NCBI GenBank assembly: GCA_038501625.1
Contig: JAZAYU010000005.1
Span: 7,812,001 to 7,876,000, forward strand
DNA: 64,000 nucleotides
Source of the DNA: Corbicula japonica
Lineage: Eukaryota; Mollusca; Bivalvia; Venerida; Cyrenidae
Reading direction: 5' to 3'
Shown: positions 34,961 through 47,800 of the stretch, in pieces
Numbering within the stretch: position 1 is the first letter of the stretch
Layout: each line of letters opens with the position of its first letter
Translations under genes and position numbers: made by a program
Notes under the pieces: generated by a model
Told to the model about the DNA's origin: nothing
Database searches by the model: none
What the model saw: only the letters and a program-made list of their open reading frames with translations

Positions 34961-36373
34961 TTCTACCCACAGCCTAAAATTCATACCATCCGCGTTTGGA
35001 TCGATCCGCAGCGTACGACCTTGCAACATATGAATGTGGCTCATATAACTTTTATGTACTGATCGTAATAATAGACTATAATAGGCGGCATGCCATTCAT
35101 TTTAAAATAATAAATCGATTCAGTGCAAATATCCCAACAAAACACGAGTTTGAACTTCCTCTATTTACATTAATGTCACCTTGTTGTACTCGTGAAACCG
35201 TGCTTATCTTTACTGTTCATTGCATATATTTTAATGAATAGAATTAAATTTTTAGTCATTTATCACGACCAGCAATTCTGGCATTCTTTCAACTATGTCG
35301 ATTGTACGTAATGGTACCGGTCCATTTCTGGCTAGTTATATTACAGATGTTATTGTGATACATCGTAAAACAATGCACCAAGCTAATTTGTACTTGTTTG
35401 TCCTTGAGAAAACCTGGTGGAGCACATGCTATGGCGGAAGTAGCAGGCGCGTAGCTGCCTATAAGCCATTTCGTGTCTGAATGAACATGATTCACATAAG
35501 AACGTCATGAATGCAACAGTCTGCACTATTGTTCTTAAATTATCAGGGGTGGGGGCCCCCGAACCCCCAAACACAATAATGAATCCGCATGAACAGTTGG
35601 CTTTATATGTCCCCGAGCAGGGGCGTGAGCCAGAAAGAAAAGGGGAAAATAAAAAATAAGCAAGACATCGTCTATTTAAAGCTATTCATCCGACTTAAAG
35701 AGACTGAAAATATTGTTGTTTTAGTTTTTTATTTGCACCTTATTAATGCGCTATAATCTTTTGGAGTGGAAGTGCGCCGCTTCCTTCTCGCCCCTTCTCT
35801 GTTTCGCCTATGACATTCGAGGATGAAGCATCCTGAGCCCATTTCTACTCTTTTATTTTTGTGTCATAACGATTAAAATTAAGGTATCATCGCTGCTGGT
35901 AAAATCGTGTCTTACTGCTTTTTCTCTTTGATTATACAGATTTACAGCTTTACGGTTTTTAATCTGTCCTGCCTGTCTGTCTGTCCGTCTGTCGCAAAGA
36001 AATGTATCTTCACTGTAGAGATAAAAGCTGTTTTCCAACTGTTTCTTACCGACATGGAATTGATCCTATGTCATTTCTAGCTGTTTAGCAGCGTCTAGCA
36101 CTTCTTACTTACAACTGAGTTCCGCTGATTCAATTATATTCGATGGTGAATAAATTGTTACAATAAACAAGGTAGAAGTCACTTTGCATCTATAAGTTGT
36201 CGGAACTAGCTAGCGTTCTTTATCGAAGAATCTGGCACTTCAGTTGGTAAAAGTAGTTTTGTTACGAAAATCGTTCCGTCTTTCACTGCGAAAAATCTGT
36301 CGACATCACACATTCCCGCCAGAAAAAATGAAAAGTGCGCAGCGAAATGAAACGTCGAAAGATCAACCAGGAC
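34961..36373. other. Intergenic stretch
   Basis: No supported gene. GCAGGCGCGTAGCTGCC near 35442 and CAGGGGCGTGAGCC near 35618 resemble hAT-type ends but are not inverted relative to each other. A short CTGTCTGTCCGTCTGTC microsatellite is near 35973. Confidence 0.4.
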
Positions 36374-36475
36374 ACGAGATCATAAAACTAAGATCGGAGA
36401 CCAGTCTCAAATCTCGGCCAATTTGATGCTTGAGATTTGAGGTTGTCGCCAGATCTAGCTTTATGATCTTGAGCG
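36374..36475. mobile_element. Shortened palindromic MITE copy
   Basis: The outer arms (GATCATAAAACTAAGATCGG and CTAGCTTTATGATCTTG) are kept while one central arm is deleted. Confidence 0.7.
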
Positions 36476-37540
36476 AAAGACTCTCAGTGACTTCTTGAGG
36501 TTTTTATATGCGCCAGTTCCGGGCCGTAGCACTACAAGTTGACTGTCCTGCAGAGGACCTTCATCTTGTTTAGCGAGCTGTGTGAAAGAGCCAATCTGCA
36601 CTTACAGCATTATGTGCAAATGAATTAAATTGCGCATTGTCCTGAAACTAGTTTTATTGTTGCTGTCTACTTGATTATGATTAACAAAGTCGCCAAATAT
36701 GGATAGAGAAAATCTTAACAACAGGCCTGTTAACACACAGGACAAGTCTAGAGTAAATTCAGAGACGTCTCTCGGTAGAACAGGTCTCGGTGCAATAGAA
36801 TAAATTCGGATTGTGGAGATAGTACAACAGTTTTTATAAGCGACCGCTGCATTTCCGAGGGAGGGGTTCTGTGCTGGGGAGATAGCAATTATAAGCCGAT
36901 GATTATCATCTCATGACTGATGAAATATGACTGTGTCTCGTTTTATGTAATCTGCTCTCTTTATTCACCGCTTGCTCGCGTTTGGTTATATTTTAAACCC
37001 GAAGCGTATTCTCCAGGAACCGGCAGCCTAGTCCTAGTCTAGGCTAGATATTGCTGTTTATTCCCAGTCAACACCCCTCACCCCCACCTCTAAAAGTGGG
37101 TGGTAAAATATTGAAGATGAATCGCTGCGACACCAACCTAACAAATTCAACCGCGGCGGTATCAGAACTTACTAAAGGGGAATAACTGTGAATTACAAAA
37201 AGCAAACTATTGATTAGCCTCCCTTTATATATTCTGTTATCGGTCACAATTTGTCCATTTGTTTAGTTTGATCAGGTGTCTAGAGTCTGGAGTACTGGTC
37301 TGATCTAGATCAAAACTTTTCAAATCTGGTTCAGAAAGAATAAACAAATCCATGTAGCAAATGGCATTTACACCATCTTCTTGGTCACTGGGCATTAGTA
37401 AGTCTACAGCCTCGGAGCCATTCGTTATTGTCCTATATACTTATCATATTGACTGAACAGACAGGTTATAGGAATCTCAACATTTTGTTTGTGGTTTACT
37501 AAGGAAAATCAACACTCATGCACTTTTTTCAAAAAGTATT
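36476..37540. other. Intergenic stretch
   Basis: Nothing recognised. Confidence 0.4.
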
Positions 37541-38773
37541 TTTATTGCACAATGCCAAATAACAACATGATAACAATATATTGTCTATTTTTATCAAAAT
37601 TACACTTAATATTCAATCAACTAGATGTACACATCATTGATTTATTTGTAAAAGTGATTTTCATAATTAGTGAACTAGTAGACCATAAATTTCCATTCAA
37701 TCACTTAGCCAGAATTTCAAATATTCTGCTACCCTTATCTGTAAAACCTACAGTTTCAACCACATTAGCGGTTTAGTGTCTGTTAGGAACTGAATATTCG
37801 TAAAGTTATGACATTATATCTGGAAGTTGTAAGGCAAAATTGTGGTGGTAACTTTGTTATTTGGTATACATTAGTTGAAGTTTCAACGATTAAAAAAACA
37901 CTGTATTTAGTGTATGTTAAGCGAAGTGTTAACAATTTAGAATCCACAGTCACTTCTGCTCTGCTCTGTCCCCTTAAGGTTTCAATTTTACAAATAAGTA
38001 AAACTTAGCAGGTACTGGGACAAAAACTGAAACGCAAAAATTCTATTATTGCACATTTTGATCTGGAAATGCTTTTTTCTAAAATCAAGTCTCCTAATAA
38101 TAATATTTTTTTTGGCAGCCAATCACTAACCAAATTGGTTTTAAACCTAATTAAATTATTTAACAATTTAAATTAAATCAAGTTTAAATTGCACTGATCT
38201 TATGAAATTAAGGAGTTAACTAATCAATTGAAAATAGAAAGTAACATACAACATTGGTGAGCTGTACAGATTTTTTTCACTGATTGAAAAACAAAATAAA
38301 TAGCATATACTCTTCCTTTAAGAGGTCCCCTATTCATGTAAGGGGCTGACAGAGGGAGTGTTAATATTATATAGCTCATTTCAAAACACTTCATTTTTTT
38401 TTTCTCTTTCAACCACTGAACTTGTGGAACTCACTTGTTGTGTTCAGAAATTTAAACAAAATCAAAAGTTGATAAAAAAAAAACATTTGAAAGCCACGGA
38501 ACATGAAAAATAATCAATAGGGTGCAGGATGTGTTTGATTTAGCCTGTTCATGGGTAGTAATGGAAATGCATAATACTGTCCACGCCAGGTTGAGCGCAA
38601 ATTAACAGATATATGTATTATGCTCAACTGTCTTCAAAGGGCATCATTTGTAGTCACAAATGTAAATAAATTTAATCTTCCTTTACAAGGTTATGGATTA
38701 CAAGAAAAAGTATCTTAAATGTTTTCTAGAGGTGGTCTTCTCATACAATCGGATTAAATGTCTCTAAATGATG
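37541..38773 (-). other. Probable 3' UTR of TBCK
   Basis: Minus-strand AATAAA signals at 37641-37646 and 37541-37546 follow the TBCK stop codon with no intervening gene. The exact end is inferred. Confidence 0.35.
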
Positions 38774-38884
38774 TCATATATCAGCAGGAGGTACAGACAG
38801 TATGCCTGTATGTCGTAAAACATCGATGCCTTTGTGAAGTGTACACACACGTGTGTAACCAAGTCGCACTAACTCGTTAGCAAA
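38774..38884 (-). CDS. TBCK: TBCK last exon
   Basis: Reads [19 protein letters not shown] then [17 protein letters not shown] and stops at TGA 38776-38774. The closing LSVPPADI corresponds to the family's C-terminal end. Confidence 0.93.
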   Translation of the reverse strand, partial: FANELVRLGYTRVCTLHKGIDVLRHTGILSVPPADI

Positions 38885-41800
38885 CTGAAAAATACAATAA
38901 GACAGAACCTGTGATTTAGAAATACAGTTCCTGGAAATAACTTTAAAAAGTATTTTTTATTATCTGTGTAACATAACTCGCTACATTTTTCATATTCTTG
39001 TTCTAAATTTCAGCAAAACAAATGCTACAACAAATTTTGTACCAAATTTATTTCATAATAATTATTTTAACATTTTTAAAGTTGTGTTATAGATGCCATC
39101 CGTCTTGACAGAAATTTTAGCATAAAAGGCATAGACAAATGTAACAACGATTTTCATAAAGCATATTAACAAATTCAAAGTTCTATTCAAATGCAATAAA
39201 GGTCTGTCATTAATAAAATTCAAATTAGTACATTAAAAAAATACCGTGCAATGTATTTCCAATTCTGAATTTAAGGCATAGCATAAACATGCTGTTTCTT
39301 ATTACGAGTGTTGCAGGCAAGAATAGATGTTTAGGTTTCTTTGAAGATTCAAAAAGACTTTTGACAGTTTTGTACTGTATCTATTATACACAATTTTCAA
39401 TACTGGTATCACCAACACTCACATGTCCATTCACAGGTGTTAATCTACTAGAATTATTTGACTGAAAAGCAAACAGTGTAGATCCTGATCTGACAGCAGA
39501 TGCTTAGGCTGATCCAGATCTACACTGGTTGCAAATGTGACAAAAGCTTTGCTAAGCACTTGAGGGGATTAACCCTTTATAATTTAGACACCTCTTATCA
39601 TATGTGTAAACAGTGTTGTCTGATCAGGATCTAAACTGTTCACTTATTTGTCAGAAACAACCTTATAAAACAAAATTGGAACAATGTAGATGCTAAACAG
39701 ATGGCAAGGATGTGCTGGCTGATGTAGATCTACACAGTTCGCTATTGGATAACAGCCTTTGCCCAAGGTTATAAAACTGAGCATGGAAACCAGTCTCAAA
39801 TCTCAAGCATCTGATTGGCTGAAATGGCGACCAGTCGCCATTTCAGCCAATCAGATGCTTGAGATTTGAGACTGGTTTCCAATCTAAGTTTTATAACCTT
39901 CAACCCTTATCTTATGGAGTAAAGGACTAACTATAAACAAATCCACTTACATTTGAAGCATTTCTCCCTCTGCTCCCAACCACAACCTTGACTTGTGTTT
40001 TGTTCTGTTTCAGGATCGTCACTGCCGGACAAAGGACAAGGTCACCCTCCGGGGAGAATGCTGATTGGAAAGGAATGTTTACGCTCCCGGGTATCATGCC
40101 ACGCTTAAATCTGAGAGAAGTTAAGGCTGACATCATATTAATTGCTTTTTTTTCACTTTTTTTCAGCTTTTATCAATCATTCAACTAATTACTTCATGTC
40201 AAGATGCAATATTTCCAGAATGTTGGCTCATTTGGGGCAGTGTTAGGGTATTCACATGATAATTTTCAACTTTCAGGCAAAAACCCCATGAAAATTGAAT
40301 ATGGAGTTTGAGAAACCCCCTCTAATCCCCTCTGGATCTGCCAATGCACACAAGTTACAGTCCTTACACACCAGGATTGGCTTCAAGATTTCCATCCAGA
40401 ATGTGGGCTCATTTAAGGCATTCTTAGTGTAGTAACATGATAATTTACCACTTTCAGGCATAATCCCCATTAGGGTTGTAGATCGTTGGGAAAGTGGCGA
40501 TCTGATCCAATCCCCAATTCAGGCCAGACGATTCACAGATCAATTCACAACTCTCTAGTTGAATGTAATATACATAGGGTCATAATATTCACTTGGAATA
40601 GCGTTGATTCCGTGGTGTCTTTTCATATGATTTGCCAAGTTTGATTACCAGTATATGCCACATCTTTTCTTCTTCCTTTAATTAAGTTAGTATTTCCATT
40701 CATTTGGTTGGCAGATTATTGAAGCAAAGGTAATGGCCTTTGAAAATCATTGTTTAAAAGAGCTTTATTAATCATATTTTGTTTATATTTCGTAAATAAT
40801 TGCTTGAATAAATGATTAATAAAAAATCACGTTTTAACAATCTAAGCAAACGCAAATATTCGTACCCGATTTTCCGATATGATTCGTGAATATCCGAGTA
40901 CTCAGATACTCGCCGCAACACTAATCCTCATTAAATTAAATATACCTGCCCAAAAAGGGATTTGATCAACCACAATGGACACCCAAAGATCTGCCCCATT
41001 TTAAACTGAAAATATGATATAAATAATCTCAATAACAACTGTAGAGCAGACAGTTATTTCTCTTTTGTGAAGGCTGTTAATAGTTCTGGACATTTTTAAG
41101 TTTGAGCTTCAAATTAGAATTGAGTTGAGCATGAAAAAAGTTTTTTAATAGCAAGGCCTGAACTCTGCATAGTAAGTCAATTGGGCGAGGACATGATACA
41201 TACCATTAAATGTTATCTATTAATCAAGAATAAATAATGAACATGGGAATAGATAGAACTAATATAGAACACCTTAAATCTAGGACACTATGTTATCCAA
41301 CTAACAACAAGGTTAACTCGGACATTTTGTACTATTATGGTTTTCAGAACAATCATATCAAATGAAATGTTCATTCAAACTTGTTATCAACACTTGTTTT
41401 GTTTCATCAAAAGAAATGACCTGTGTGGGAATTTGGCAATGATACAGGTGTACTAAAAACTAACGTTTCTGTAACAGTTACATTATTATTTGTTTGCACT
41501 CAAGATTAACTTTCAGGGGCGAATCCAGAGGGGGTTCAGTGGGTTGCTTGAACCAACTTTTGGGCAACAATAGTTATCATGGGGATTTTGGCCAGAAAGT
41601 TGGAAATTTAAGTATTCCCAAACTTCCCAATGAACCCCTCTTCTGAAAATCTTACATCTGTCCTGGTCTTCTCTAGTCAAGAGTGCAAAACTGCTGCAAA
41701 AAACACTTCAGAGTACATTGCTCACTGGTTAAAATTTCTAATTTTAGAAATTGTTCCAGAATGACTGGTTACTGAACTTGGTATGCTTTCTCATAAATAC

Positions 41801-44800
41801 AGTCAAACCTGTCTATAGCAGCCACCCAAGGGTGTGACAAAAACTGGCTGCTGAAGATAGGTGGCTGTTAAAGACAGTAAAAAATAGAACAAAATGTCAG
41901 TTAAGGCCATATTCAAACTAGCTGTTTAAGACAGGTGGTTGCTATTCGCAGGTGGCTGCTAAGGCAGGTTTCAATGTATATCACACTTGGCATAAACATT
42001 CTGAATGAGTTCTGTAGATAAAGGAGAAAGAAATGGAGAATTTTGAAAGAATATTTGCAAATAAAAAGCTGTAACCAGGATCCAAGGTTATAAAGCTGAG
42101 TTTGGAAACCAGTCTCAAATCTCAAACATCTGATTGGCTGAAATGGCGACCAGTCGCCATTTCAGCCAATCAGATGCTTGAGATTTGAGACTGGTTTCCA
42201 TGCTCAGTTTTATAACCTTGGGACCTGGGGTTCCACTAGCTGCTAAATCCCAACGTTCATTCTGGTAACATTTTAATGGATTCTGACATTTAATATCCAA
42301 AATATTCCTAATTTAAGGAAAAAATGACCCTTCAGCTAAAATCATGGGGTTCAAAATGATGGATTTTGAAAATTTCAAGAGTCAAAGACTCCTTTCCTGG
42401 GTCAAATGGAACCTGTAACTCTAAAGCCTCTGTTGATATATGGCACTTTGAAAACTTTGAAGCCTCTGTTGATATGAGCACTAAAAAAAATCATGAGACA
42501 TTTAATGCCATATAGCACATTCTGACATGGTGAACTTAAGAGGTTTTTCAAGTTGATTAGTGCCAGTAGACAGTGCTAATTTGGTGAAAATCAGCAATTT
42601 AAAAGCCATAGTGGCTGGTTGTCAAGTTATTGTCTTAAACATACTGATCAAGTGTAGTGAAGAATGAATAAAGTTAGAGAGCAGACAATTCTTTTTAAGT
42701 AAAAAAGTAAAGGGAAATAACTCCAAAGTAACTAGAGAAAGCTGGCTGGTTATCATATCTGACAAAGATATTATGGCTACAAATCATCTGACCATGTTTT
42801 TTGACCAGATGCCTATTGGCAACATCTTGAGCCCGCTTTCACATGACCTTTGACCCCTAACTGTGACCTTGACCTTCCAATTCATGTAAACTAATGCGAC
42901 AACTAAGTCAAGCTCACCCCAAGTGGGATCAACAAAAATGGACAAGTACGACAGATGTAACAGAGCCAACACAGGTATTCCTATAATCTATCCTGTTTTC
43001 ATACAGGCTTATAAAAATTGCCAATTTTAATTAGTACATGTACTGATAAGACTGAAACATTGTTTAAATCTTTATTTTTAGTTTATAAGCTATAAATATC
43101 AGGAGATAAGAATGAATTACACCTCAGAGTGGCTTACATGCACTACTAATATCATGTTTAGGGCAAGCTGCCAAAGTTAGTACAAGGACTTGTACCATCA
43201 TGTGGTTTACAATAAATGGCTCAAGAATCTCAAGACCAGGTGTAGAAGTCATACATACAAATTTGAAAGGATCAGTCCTGGGCTAAAGATGATAAAACTA
43301 AATCAGGAAGACAAGTCTCAAATCAGAAGACTTGTCCCCATGTCAGCAAATCAGATGCTTGAGATTTGAGACTGGTCTGTGCACGACTGCCTTCTGATCA
43401 CTTTTTTATTTATTCAGTTATTTCTGATGAACAATTGAACAGTGTAGATCCAGATCAGATTGCACAGATGTGGATCTCCACTGTTAGCCCGTGTGATGGG
43501 CATATCCACTGAGTATAGAGATTAAAACTTGTGGTATTTTTGCAGGTACAAATTTTTCTGAACAAACTGGGACAGAAAAATTCACATGGCTACTTGCCAA
43601 GTGGATGATAAAGATAAATGATGCAGGTCACATGAGCTGGTAACCCAAGACTATTACATTTATTTAGCAAATGTGATATCCAGACTCCAGATTTTAACCC
43701 TTTCCTCCATAGATACAAATGTTATCACATGTGTGAACAATGTAAATCCAGATCAGCTGGAACATTCTATTCTGTCTTGCACTGTTTGCTTTTAGATTCA
43801 TTAGGCTATTTCTGATGAAGTAGCAAACAGTGTGGGTCTATGATCTGGTTCAACACTGTTTGCCCATGCGATAAAGGTGTATAAATAAATGGATGAAAGG
43901 GTTAAACCTCATTCCAGCTAGAATTCCCTGGACCCAAGATCATAACTTTAAGATTGGAAACCAATCTCAAATCTCAAGCATCTGACTGGCTGAAATGGCA
44001 TCCAGTTGCCATTTCAGCCATAAAGATGCTTGAGATTCGAGTCTGGACTTGAGATTTAGTTTTATGATCTTGGACACTGGATTCCCTATAGATAAAACTT
44101 AGTAGACACACTTGGCACACCTGATCTACAGAGGTTGCTTCTTGGTTAAAAATTACCTAATTAATACAAATGAAAACAGTGTAGATCCTTATCAGATGAC
44201 ATGAATGTCCAGCTGATCTGGATCCACACTGAGAATGGGATAACCTCTATATCCAATTGAGTTAACCTATGGGTTATGCATGGGTTATGCATGTGGTCAA
44301 GGCCTTTTGCGAACATAAACATGTGCTGTGCATGATAAAGAGTGGACTTTTAAATTTTTTATGCTAGTACTTAGTTAAAGGATACTCATCAGGATTTCGT
44401 ACATCTATAATAAGTAACAATGGCTTGGCATTGACTTTCTTCTTGGTGGGACTGCGTGTGTTGGAATTCCCAGAAAACTCTCCTAGCTCCAGTAAATCCT
44501 CTGCTGATATGCGCGGACATTTTTCCGACTTTAACTCATCCAGAGTCAGAGGTTCCATGGACTGGAACAATGAATGCAAACATTTACATGTAACACATTC
44601 ACACTAAAAGCACCGCAAGGCGGAGCTAAATACATCCATCAAACTGCTGTGCACAGTTGTGCAAAGCACTCTAGTTCAATTACATCTGTTCACAAATGGT
44701 TTTCGATTCAACAGCTTTAATAGTGTTGGAGTTACACTCAGGTCGCAGCCCACAAAACTGCTGGCCCAACTGCCCGCCCCCCATAATAAGTCTAATCTTT

Positions 44801-47800
44801 GACAGGCATATAAAAACAATCCATTCATAGAATATATGATGAACTTTTGTGCTTTGGGCATGCCTGGTATAAGTTGTTTATTAGGAATACACTGGTCTCA
44901 TTATTTAAAGCTCAAATCTAGCAATTAAGTGCTAGAGTTTTCTTTGCATTTGCATTATAAAATATCAGTAGCAGGATCATTGCTTCTGAATTTAGAAGAG
45001 AATACACGTAGTTTGCATCACCATTTGCAGTTACTCACTGAATGAAAACAACACATTGGTTATTGTTACTTACTGAATATAGACCCATTAATTATTTACC
45101 TTCTGAATTAAAATAACGCAGTAATTAGAGTACTTTTGTATAATTACATTTCACAGTGGTGTAATTTTTTTCATGTATGTCAAGCTAGTAAAAATGTGCA
45201 AAATCATTCGCTAGCCAAATCAAAACATTGATTATAAGTCTTTTCAGAATAATGCAAGTATGCAAGATAATGCTCATGTGAAAATGTCATTTATGTCTAT
45301 TGTGTGAAACTTTATCACCAAGAAATTAAACAAAGATACTACAGTAATTTGTTACAGTATATTATGGGTGGTTAATCTGTTGCGATCAAATATACAACAT
45401 ACCAATTCATTGCTAGGTTGTTCATGATAGTCCCTGGAGTAGTAGGACACGTTTGGTCTGGTCTCTGTCTTCGCCTTTACTTGTTTGGCATGCTGACGAT
45501 ATGTGGCACTTTTGGGTGTGTTGCAAAATATCTGTATGGCATCTTTCACACACTGATTTAAATCTATCACTGGAATTATACATGTACATTACCAAAAAAT
45601 AGTCAATTAGTCAAAAAACAATACATATATATATATAGTGCCCAAGGTTATAAAACTGAGCATGGAAACCAGTCTCAAATCTCAAGCATCTGATTGGCTG
45701 AAATGGCGATCAGTCGCCATTTCAGCCAATCAGATGCTTGAGATTTGAGACTGGTTTCCAATATATACTGGAAACCAACAAAGCAATCAATTTTTGCTAT
45801 ATTTGCAGATAGGTTTGATGAACAAAAATTAGTATGCGCATATAATTCTGCAGGATGATTCGATTATATTTAGCTTAGGTCTACCACAAACATTTGACAT
45901 TTTAGTCATACATACACTGCTGGATATCAACTCATATTTTTCTCTATAAATCAATAGGTATGGCTTATCCCATTCAAACTTTCATTTAAGCCTTTCCTTC
46001 ATAAATACGCGTTTTTACGCATGTGCCTCCAGTGTAGATCCAGATCAGCCAGTACATCTGTGGTGCGTGATCAGGATTTGCACTGGCTGCATTTTGGTCA
46101 GAAATAACCTAACGAATGAAAAAGCGTACAGTTAAGATCCTGATAATTATGTGCCAGCTGATCTGGATCTATACTGTTCGCCCATTCAATAAAAGTGTGT
46201 CAATGGAGGAAAGGGTTATATGGCAGGAATAACATGTTTAGAACAATTATTGAAAGTCTATATGACTTTTTTAATAATGAACAAATGCAGAACAGAGTTA
46301 TGGTACCTCATATACCAACATTGGATATGACTGTATGAGCAAGTGTAAAAAGGTTTCAAAGCTGTAGAAATAGTCATACAGAATGTACGAAAAAGCTTTT
46401 ATTAACACTTTACTCCATATATATCATCGCCGTAGTGCAAAAATTGTATATCTCATTCATATTTTAATGGTACTTATACCATTATTGCACTAAGGTGACA
46501 ATATGCGTTTACATATGTGTGCCACCACTATAGATCCAGATAAGCTGGCATGGCTGTGCTGGCTGATCTGGATCTACACTGTTTGTTATTTGGTCAGATT
46601 TAACCATATGAATCAAAAAGGCACTGTGTAGATCCTGATCAGATGGCATGGCTGTGCTGGCTGATCTGGATCTACACTGTTTGCTGTTTGATCAGAAATA
46701 ACCATATGAATTTAAAAAAGCGAACAGTGTAGATCCTGATCAGATGGCATGGATGTGCTGGCTGATCTGGATCTATACTGTTCATCCGCGCAAAAAAGGT
46801 GTATCTACGCAGTAACTAGTACATACCAGGCATATCTGAGAACAGGAGAATACACTCATTGAACCCAAATGACAGCAGACGGTCATGGAACTGTTTCAAA
46901 ATGGCCACTCCTATACACAGTGGGAAAGATGAGTTGCCTAGCAACAAAGTGTCCCAAAGATGAACTATTTTGTTCAGCGGAAATACATCTGAAATAAATA
47001 AAAATAGCTATGTTAAAGCTGCCTATTCACAGTTCAGGGTGGAATACTTCAATGTCTTAGTTGAGGTTAATATTTACTGTACTACTAAATTACTATAAAA
47101 TCAGTACATTTTAGGATCTGTTGTGAGTGAATTTTACAGTGTTAGTAACGCTTTAAATATATTTCAATTCTTGCTTTAACCCTTTCCCCCATAGATACAC
47201 CTTTATTGCATGGGTGAACAGTTTAGATTCAGATCATCCAGCACATCCCTGCTGTTGGATCAGGATCTAAACTGTTCGCTTTTTGATTCATTAGGTTATT
47301 TCTGACCAAAATGCGACCAGTGCAGATCCTGATAAGGCGGCACAGATGTGCTTGCTCATCTGGATCTACTCTGGTCGCACATGTGTTAAAATGCATATTT
47401 ATGGAGAAAAGGGTTTAATATATTCTCTTGCATATTGACACTGTAAGAACATTACTTCATATTTACTTTGAGAAGTAGCGTGGGGCAGTATAACTTACAG
47501 AACGTTGTTTATTGTTAATCACTCCTTCAAGTTGCTTTACCTTAAGCCACACCTTTTGTTATTGTTTCAAAATCCGCAAGGGGAATGAACCAACAGCGAC
47601 AAAAATTTAAATGACAGCAAAAACTAATTTAAAGTTTAATACAATGTCTTTTGATTGGAGCAGCAGTTCTAACAGTCCTCGCATGACAAAAAACGTGGTC
47701 GGCGTCTTATGAAGTGCTGCAGTGCAACAGGTGTTAACGGAGGTTGCTCGCTAGGTTGAAATCTTATTTGATTTAAATTAAATCGAAATTTGTAGTACAA

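Noticed and set aside
35440..35640. Possible hAT transposon (GCAGGCGCGTAGC and CAGGGGCGTGAGCC ends)
   Set aside because: The two end-like sequences are in the same orientation, not inverted, and no 8-bp target duplication is visible.
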